Of a DNA stretch of 64,000 bases, positions 59,153 to 64,000 are shown in pieces. Source of the stretch: CAYLPJ01 sp964385465. Its GTDB lineage: Bacteria > Planctomycetota > Phycisphaerae > SM23-33. Position numbers and translations under genes: made by a program. Numbering within the stretch: the stretch's first letter is position 1; every line of letters starts with the position of its first letter. The notes beneath the pieces were generated by a model that saw only the letters and a list, made by a program, of their open reading frames with translations, did not search any database and was not told where the DNA came from. The stretch covers positions 1 to 64,000 of the forward strand of contig CAYLPJ010000034.1 of NCBI GenBank assembly GCA_964385465.1. Direction: 5' to 3'.

Positions 59153-60622
59153 ATGCTGGACCGAGTACTTGGCGAAGGAATCACGTTCGACGACGTGCTG
59201 CTCGTCCCCGCCCGTTCCGCGGTCGTTTCCGATCGGCTGGACATGTCCACGAACCTCACGCGGGGCGTCCGTCTGAACATCCCGTTGGTTTCGGCCCCGA
59301 TGGACACGGTCACCGAAGCGGCCCTGGCGATCGCGCTGGCCCAGGAGGGCGGGCTGGGCGTGATCCACAAGAACCTCAGCATCGAGTCCCAGGCCCGGGA
59401 GGTCGAGAAGGTCAAGCGGTCGGAGAACGGGATCATCACCGACCCGGTCACCCTCCCGCCGGATGCCTCGACCGAGACGGCCCGGCGGCTGATGAACCAG
59501 CACAACGTCTCGGGCTTCCCCATCGTCGAGAAGGGCGGGAAGCTCGTAGGCATCCTCACCCGCCGGGACATGAAGTTCCTCTCCGAGGACACCGTCATTG
59601 AAGACGTGATGACCCGCGAGAACCTCGTCACCGCCGCGCCGCAGACCTCCCTCGACGCGGCCGAGAAGATCCTCAACCGCCACAAGGTCGAGAAGCTGCT
59701 GCTGGTGGACGGGGGCGGCAAGCTGGCGGGGCTGATCACGATGCGGGACATCGAGAAGCTCCGGCAGTTCCCGCGAAGCTGCAAGGACGGGCGCGGGCGG
59801 CTCCGCGTGGGCGGGGCGGTGGGCCTGTTGGAGTTCGAGCGGGCCGAGGCGCTGGTCGCCAAGGAAGCGGACGTGCTGGTGATCGACACGTCGCACGGGC
59901 ACAAGGACATCGTGCTGGAGACGATCCGGCAGATCAAGTCGCGGCACGACATCCAGTTGATCGCGGGCAACATCGCCACCGCCGACGCGGCCGGGGACCT
60001 CATCGACGCCGGCGCCGACGGGCTCCGCGTGGGCATCGGCCCGGGGGCGATCTGCACCACGCGGGTGGTCACCGGCGTGGGCGTCCCGCAGATCACGGCG
60101 ATCAGCGAGTGCGTCGGCGCGGCCGACGGATCGGGCGTGCCGGTGATCGCCGACGGCGGGATCCGCCACAGCGGGGACATGACCAAGGCCCTGGCCTCGG
60201 GCGCGTCGGCGGTGATGATGGGCAGCCTGTTCGCCGGGCTGGACGAGGCGCCGGGCAAGATGATCATCTACCGCGGGCGGCGGTTCAAGACGTACCGGGG
60301 CATGGGCTCGATGGACGCGATGCTCTCGGGCTCCGCAGACCGCTACAATCAGGCGGGCAACGACCGCAGCAAGCTCGTGCCCGAGGGCGTCGAGGGCCGC
60401 GTGCCCTACCGCGGACCGCTGGCGGACTTCGTCTACCAGCTCCTCGGCGGGCTCCGCAGCGGCATGGACCACTGCGGCACCGAGACCATCGACGCCCTGA
60501 GGACGGAGGCGAAGTTCATCCGCGTCTCCGCCGCCACCGTGGCCGAAAGCCACCCCCACGACATCCAGATCACCCACGAGGCGCCGAACTACACCATCCC
60601 CATCACGATGGATGAGGAATAG
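59153..60622 (+). CDS. guaB: IMP dehydrogenase
   Basis: 489 residues, normal length. N-terminal barrel start TFDDVLLVPARSAVVSD, two CBS domains (about 95-205: VSGFPIVEKGGKLVGILTRRDM and KLLLVDGGGKLAGLITMRD), then the catalytic loop GIGPGAICTTRVVTGVGVPQ with the active Cys. The mobile flap is also conserved (SGSADRYNQ, KLVPEGVEGRVPY). It oxidises IMP to XMP using NAD+, the first committed step of GMP synthesis. Start ATG at 59153 with GGGAGGA 5 nt upstream. Confidence 0.96.
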   Translation: MLDRVLGEGITFDDVLLVPARSAVVSDRLDMSTNLTRGVRLNIPLVSAPMDTVTEAALAIALAQEGGLGVIHKNLSIESQAREVEKVKRSENGIITDPVTLPPDASTETARRLMNQHNVSGFPIVEKGGKLVGILTRRDMKFLSEDTVIEDVMTRENLVTAAPQTSLDAAEKILNRHKVEKLLLVDGGGKLAGLITMRDIEKLRQFPRSCKDGRGRLRVGGAVGLLEFERAEALVAKEADVLVIDTSHGHKDIVLETIRQIKSRHDIQLIAGNIATADAAGDLIDAGADGLRVGIGPGAICTTRVVTGVGVPQITAISECVGAADGSGVPVIADGGIRHSGDMTKALASGASAVMMGSLFAGLDEAPGKMIIYRGRRFKTYRGMGSMDAMLSGSADRYNQAGNDRSKLVPEGVEGRVPYRGPLADFVYQLLGGLRSGMDHCGTETIDALRTEAKFIRVSAATVAESHPHDIQITHEAPNYTIPITMDEE

Positions 60623-60684
60623 CCCGCCGGGCCCCCGGCCGGGGCGCCGCGGGCCGGCGCACGCACAGGCAACGGAGAGCAACC

Positions 60685-61212
60685 ATGAGACGAACATCCC
60701 GGACCGCTTGGGCCGCCATTGCGATCCTGGCCGCCGCGACGGTCGGCTGCAACACCGCCACGCCCGGCACCAGCCGCTCGCTGGGGGCGGTGGAGTACAC
60801 CAAGGCTTTCGTGGCCGGCAAGGACGTGATGAGCCAGTATTACTCCGTCGCGTCCGCCGACGCGGAGAAGGGCATCATCCGGGCCCGCCCCAAGCCGACC
60901 GACGCCCCCAAGGAGCGCATCCTCGGCGGATCGCCCGCACGCCACCTGGCCACGCTGCGCCTCCGCGACGAGGGCAAGGCCGTCATCGCCTACGCCACCG
61001 TGGCGCTCCAGCGCCAGGGCGGCGAGGTCCTCGGCGGCATGCCCGCACAGGAGGAGAACTACACCACCGTGCCCAACCGCACGCCCGCCGAGCGCACGGC
61101 CGCGACGACCGTCGAGCAGAACGAGTCCTGGCGGACGGTCGAGTACGACCACCAGGTCGAGCGGGCGATCCTGCGCGACCTGTTCGGCGCCCTGCATCCC
61201 CAGGCCCCGTAG
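60685..61212 (+). CDS. predicted lipoprotein of unknown function
   Basis: 175 residues. Signal peptide and lipobox (AAATVGC, lipidated Cys22). The mature part has no family signature I recognise. It starts LGAVEYTKAFVAGKDVMSQYYSVASADAEKG and is rich in charged residues. It lies 62 bp after guaB and 54 bp before the next gene in the same direction; a functional link is not apparent. Confidence 0.7.
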   Translation: MRRTSRTAWAAIAILAAATVGCNTATPGTSRSLGAVEYTKAFVAGKDVMSQYYSVASADAEKGIIRARPKPTDAPKERILGGSPARHLATLRLRDEGKAVIAYATVALQRQGGEVLGGMPAQEENYTTVPNRTPAERTAATTVEQNESWRTVEYDHQVERAILRDLFGALHPQAP

Positions 61213-61266
61213 CATCGCATCCGGCGTCTGTCACGGCGGCGCCCCCATCGGAAAGGACCGCAGCGA

Positions 61267-62025
61267 ATGAGACCCGTCGCGCTTCAGTTGTACAGCGTAC
61301 GCGAGTACGCCAAGGAGGACCTCCCGGCCACGCTGGCGAAGGTCGCCCAGATGGGCTACGCGGGCGTGGAATTCTCGGGCTTTCACGGCCGGGAGCCGCG
61401 GGAGATGCGCAAGGTGCTGGACGACCTGGACCTGCGCGCGTCGTCGGCGCACTGGTCGCTGGCGACCGAGGAGAACCTCCAGGAGATCGTCGACTTCGCC
61501 GGGCTCTTTGACGTCAGCGTCACGGTCTCCGGCTGGAAGCCTCGGGAGGACTGGGACAGCGTCGACGGCGTCAAGCGGATCGCCGAGGCGTTCCAGAAGT
61601 CCGCCGAGTTGCTCAAGCCTCACGGCATTATCCAGGCATACCACAACCACTGGTGGGAGCTGCAGGACCTCGACGGGCGCCGGGGGACGGAGGTCTTCCT
61701 CGATCAGGCCCCCGACGCCGCCGCCGAGCTGGACGTCTACTGGGCCTGCCGCTTCGGCGAGGTCGACGTCCCCGCCTTCCTCCGCACATGGGGCAGCCGC
61801 TGCCCGCTGGTGCACATCAAGGACGGGCCGCTCGTCGAGGGCGAGCCGCACACCGCCGTCGGGGCCGGCAAGATGGATATCCCCTCGGTCGTCGACGCCC
61901 TCGACGAGGACACCACCCAGTGGCTCATCGTCGAGATCGACCGCTGCGAGGACGACATGCTCCGCGCCTGCGCCGACAGCCTGGAGTACCTCGTCGCCAA
62001 CGACCTCGGCCGGGGCCGGGGGTAG
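61267..62025 (+). CDS. sugar phosphate isomerase/epimerase-like protein (xylose isomerase-type TIM barrel)
   Basis: 252 residues. Short TIM barrel with VALQLYSVREYAKEDLPATL at the start, AYHNHWWEL, LDVYWACRFGEVD, VHIKDGPL and VEIDRCEDDM, placing the Glu/His metal ligands of the family. The exact sugar substrate is unknown. It precedes the pyrophosphorylase promoter. Confidence 0.85.
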   Translation: MRPVALQLYSVREYAKEDLPATLAKVAQMGYAGVEFSGFHGREPREMRKVLDDLDLRASSAHWSLATEENLQEIVDFAGLFDVSVTVSGWKPREDWDSVDGVKRIAEAFQKSAELLKPHGIIQAYHNHWWELQDLDGRRGTEVFLDQAPDAAAELDVYWACRFGEVDVPAFLRTWGSRCPLVHIKDGPLVEGEPHTAVGAGKMDIPSVVDALDEDTTQWLIVEIDRCEDDMLRACADSLEYLVANDLGRGRG

Positions 62026-62061
62026 ACCCCCGCGGCCCGCTCCGCCCGGCGCGTCTTGACG

Positions 62062-62090
62062 TTGACAGGCGCCCGATGTGCGTCTAGGCT
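62062..62090 (+). promoter_or_regulatory. sigma-70-like promoter of the UDP-sugar pyrophosphorylase
   Basis: Consensus TTGACA (62062-62067) and TAGGCT (62085-62090) are 17 bp apart. The transcript would begin near 62097, about 30 bp before the start codon used. Confidence 0.55.
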
Positions 62091-62129
62091 TCTGGCGACG
62101 CAGTGGACCGCTTGCCCATGGAGAACGCA

Positions 62130-63575
62130 ATGGCCGACGTGGACGCCATCCGCCAGACGCTCTCAGAACATGGCCAGGAGCACGTGCTGGCCTTCTACGA
62201 CGAGTTGGACGAGCCGCGCCGCAACGCCCTGCTGGAGCAGTTGGCGGCGATCGATTTCGACCGGCTGGACCGCTGGATCGATCGGTACGTCAAGAACAGG
62301 CCCGAGGTGGAGATCCCCGCCAGGATCGAGCCGCCGGAGATCGTCCCCGCCCGCCCGACCGGCGAGCAGGCCGAGCTGTGCGAACGGGCGCGGAAGCGCG
62401 GCGAGCAGTTGCTGGCCGACGGAAAGGTGGCGGCGTTCGTCGTCGCCGGCGGACAGGGCACGCGCCTGGGCTACGACGGGCCCAAGGGCTGCTTCGAGGT
62501 CACCCCCGTCACGCACAAGCCGCTGTTCCAGGTCTTCGCCGAGCAGATCCTCGCCGCCGGGCGCCGGGCCAAGACGCCCATCCCCTGGTACGTCATGACC
62601 TCTCGCGCCAACGACGTCCAGACCCGGGCGTTCTTTCGCCGGCACGACTTCTTCGGGCTCAACCCCAAGGACGTCTTCTTCTTCACCCAGGGCATGCTGC
62701 CCGCCATCGGGTACGACGGCAAGCTCCTGCTGGCCGACAAGGGCCACCTCGCACTCAGCCCCGACGGGCATGGCGGCTGCCTGCCGGCCATGCGGAACAG
62801 CGGCGCCCTGGACGACATGGCCGAGCGGGGCGTGGAGCTGATCAGCTACTTCCAGGTGGACAACCCGCTGGTGCACTGCGTCGACCCGCTGTTCCTCGGC
62901 CTGCACGAGCTGCAGGGCGCGGAGATGAGCGCCAAGTGCCTGCCCAAGCGGGACCCGATGGAGAAGCTGGGCAACTTCTGCGTGGTGGACGGCAAGGTGC
63001 GGGTGATCGAGTACTCCGACATGCCGGAGGATCTCGCCCGCGCCACCACCGACGACGGGCGGCTGAAGTTCAGCGCCGGGTCGATCGCCATCCACGTGCT
63101 CGGCCGGGCGTTCGTCGAGCGGCTGACCGAAGGCGGCGAGTGCGCGCTGCCCTTCCATCGCGCCGACAAGGCCGTCTCCTACGTCAACGCCAACGGCGAG
63201 ACCGTCAAGCCCGAGGAGCCCAACGCCGTCAAGCTGGAGATGTTCGTCTTCGACGCCATGCCCCTGGCCGAGGAGACCGTCATCCTCGAGACCGATCGCA
63301 GCGAGGAGTTCAGCCCCGTCAAGAACGCCGAGGGCGAGGACAGCCCGACCACCTGCCTCCACGACCAGGTCCGCAGGGCGGCGGAGTGGCTGGAAGAGGC
63401 CGGCATCCACGTCCCGCGCGACGCCGACGGGCAGGTCGCCTCGGCCATCGAGGTCTGCCCGCTGTACGCCGACTCCGCCGAGGCCCTGGCGCGGAAGGTC
63501 GACCGCGACCTGACCATCCCCACCGGGCGAAACGTCTACCTTGGCTCCCGCGGGCAGACCGGCGGCCTGCGGTGA
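62130..63575 (+). CDS. UDP-N-acetylglucosamine/UDP-sugar pyrophosphorylase, UAP1-like
   Basis: 481 residues from ATG at 62130; GGAG lies 6 nt upstream. Starts at 62103 (GTG) and 62118 (ATG) are alternatives. The nucleotidyltransferase motif AAFVVAGGQGTRLGYDGPKG is followed by QVDNPLVHCVDPLFLG and VKLEMFVFDAMP, matching eukaryotic UAP1/AGX-type enzymes rather than bacterial GlmU. It makes UDP-GlcNAc (or another UDP-sugar) from sugar-1-phosphate and UTP. Cytoplasmic. Confidence 0.9.
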   Translation: MADVDAIRQTLSEHGQEHVLAFYDELDEPRRNALLEQLAAIDFDRLDRWIDRYVKNRPEVEIPARIEPPEIVPARPTGEQAELCERARKRGEQLLADGKVAAFVVAGGQGTRLGYDGPKGCFEVTPVTHKPLFQVFAEQILAAGRRAKTPIPWYVMTSRANDVQTRAFFRRHDFFGLNPKDVFFFTQGMLPAIGYDGKLLLADKGHLALSPDGHGGCLPAMRNSGALDDMAERGVELISYFQVDNPLVHCVDPLFLGLHELQGAEMSAKCLPKRDPMEKLGNFCVVDGKVRVIEYSDMPEDLARATTDDGRLKFSAGSIAIHVLGRAFVERLTEGGECALPFHRADKAVSYVNANGETVKPEEPNAVKLEMFVFDAMPLAEETVILETDRSEEFSPVKNAEGEDSPTTCLHDQVRRAAEWLEEAGIHVPRDADGQVASAIEVCPLYADSAEALARKVDRDLTIPTGRNVYLGSRGQTGGLR

Positions 63576-63612
63576 CTCCCGCCAGAGCCCTTCGACCACC
63601 ATTGGACGATCG

Positions 63613-64000
63613 ATGACATCGCAAAGCGACCTCCCGCCGTTGCCGCTGTCGCCGTTGCCGGCGATCGACCTGCGGCACCTGTTCGTGCTGACCGACGATA
63701 CGGGTATCCTCCAGCACGCCACGCTCTCGACGCCCGATCTGCATCACGGCTACTGCACCGACGACAACGCCCGGGCGCTGATCGCCGCGGTGAAGGTCTG
63801 CTCGCTGTCGCGCGAGCTCTGGGCCGAGGGCCAGACCATCGCCTCCGACCCCGACCGCCTGCTGATCGCCACCCAGCGCTACCTCGCCTTCCTGGCCTAC
63901 GCCTGGAACCCCGACGCCCGCCGCTTCCGGAACTTCATGCAGTACGACCGCACCTGGCTGGAGACCGTCGGCAGCGAGGACAGCCACGCACGCACCGTCT
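63613..64000 (+). CDS. N-terminal part of a conserved protein, possibly glycosyltransferase-associated (cut by window end)
   Basis: Start ATG at 63613; the frame is open to the window end, giving 129 residues. The motif FVLTDDTGILQHATLSTPDLHHG continues into CTDDNARALIAA, a distinctive block I associate with proteins annotated as glycosyltransferase-linked, but the catalytic part is not in view. It lies 37 bp after the pyrophosphorylase, so it may act on the UDP-sugar or a related polysaccharide. Assignment is tentative. Confidence 0.55.
   Translation, partial: MTSQSDLPPLPLSPLPAIDLRHLFVLTDDTGILQHATLSTPDLHHGYCTDDNARALIAAVKVCSLSRELWAEGQTIASDPDRLLIATQRYLAFLAYAWNPDARRFRNFMQYDRTWLETVGSEDSHARTV

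Overview
The window is high-GC bacterial DNA (strong G/C third-position bias) and looks like a draft or metagenome-assembled genome of a planctomycete-like anaerobe. It contains one run of exactly 100 N (20112-20211), the usual length for a scaffold gap of unknown size. The planctomycete assignment is an inference from gene content: formylglycine-generating-enzyme-like (SUMF1) domains fused to PQQ-type propeller repeats, a protein joining a propeller, one CXXCH haem site and HEAT repeats (hydrazine-synthase-alpha-like), secreted beta-helix and TIM-barrel carbohydrate-active-like proteins, an HTH-receiver regulator in reversed domain order, a eukaryote-type UDP-sugar pyrophosphorylase, and many HEAT-repeat secreted proteins. 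No rRNA, tRNA or CRISPR array was found.

Layout. 270-6871 (minus): two translationally coupled secreted proteins, then two small receiver-domain proteins. 7231-12928 (minus): a compact glycine-cleavage operon gcvT-gcvH-gcvPA-gcvPB-lpd. 13348-16033 (plus): a promoter, an Rrf2 regulator with three cysteines, and the sulfur-assimilation pair siroheme sulfite/nitrite reductase plus APS/PAPS reductase. 16088-19747 (plus): a WalJ/YycJ-like MBL hydrolase, a B12-binding radical SAM protein and a vWA lipoprotein. 19748-20418: a palindromic 64-bp tandem repeat array interrupted by the assembly gap. 20419-30936: secreted proteins of unknown role, a kinase-like phosphotransferase, a CYTH protein, and a two-gene cassette of an AAA ATPase plus a PIN-like nuclease.

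31138-45712 (plus): 17 closely packed genes for a membrane-bound group 4 [NiFe] hydrogenase. The large subunit keeps all four metal-binding cysteines. The cluster also holds an electron-input module (dicluster ferredoxin protein, FAD/NAD-binding protein, molybdopterin-oxidoreductase-like protein, polyferredoxin), a complete Mrp-type cation/proton antiporter module, and a hydrogenase maturation protease. The likely role is H2 metabolism coupled to Na+ or H+ translocation.

45825-64000: a second B12 radical SAM protein, a large beta-helix protein, a HAD phosphatase, the haem/HEAT protein, a second two-gene cassette (ATPase plus TOPRIM-like), rho, coaE, an orphan UPF0175 antitoxin-like gene, guaB, a lipoprotein, a sugar-phosphate isomerase-like protein, a UDP-sugar pyrophosphorylase, and a gene cut by the window end.

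Points most worth following up: the hydrogenase-antiporter cluster with its unusual input module; the two unrelated ATPase-nuclease cassettes, which resemble defence systems; and two different MITE-like foldback elements (24370-24527 and 50316-50460), each ending at the stop codon of a gene.
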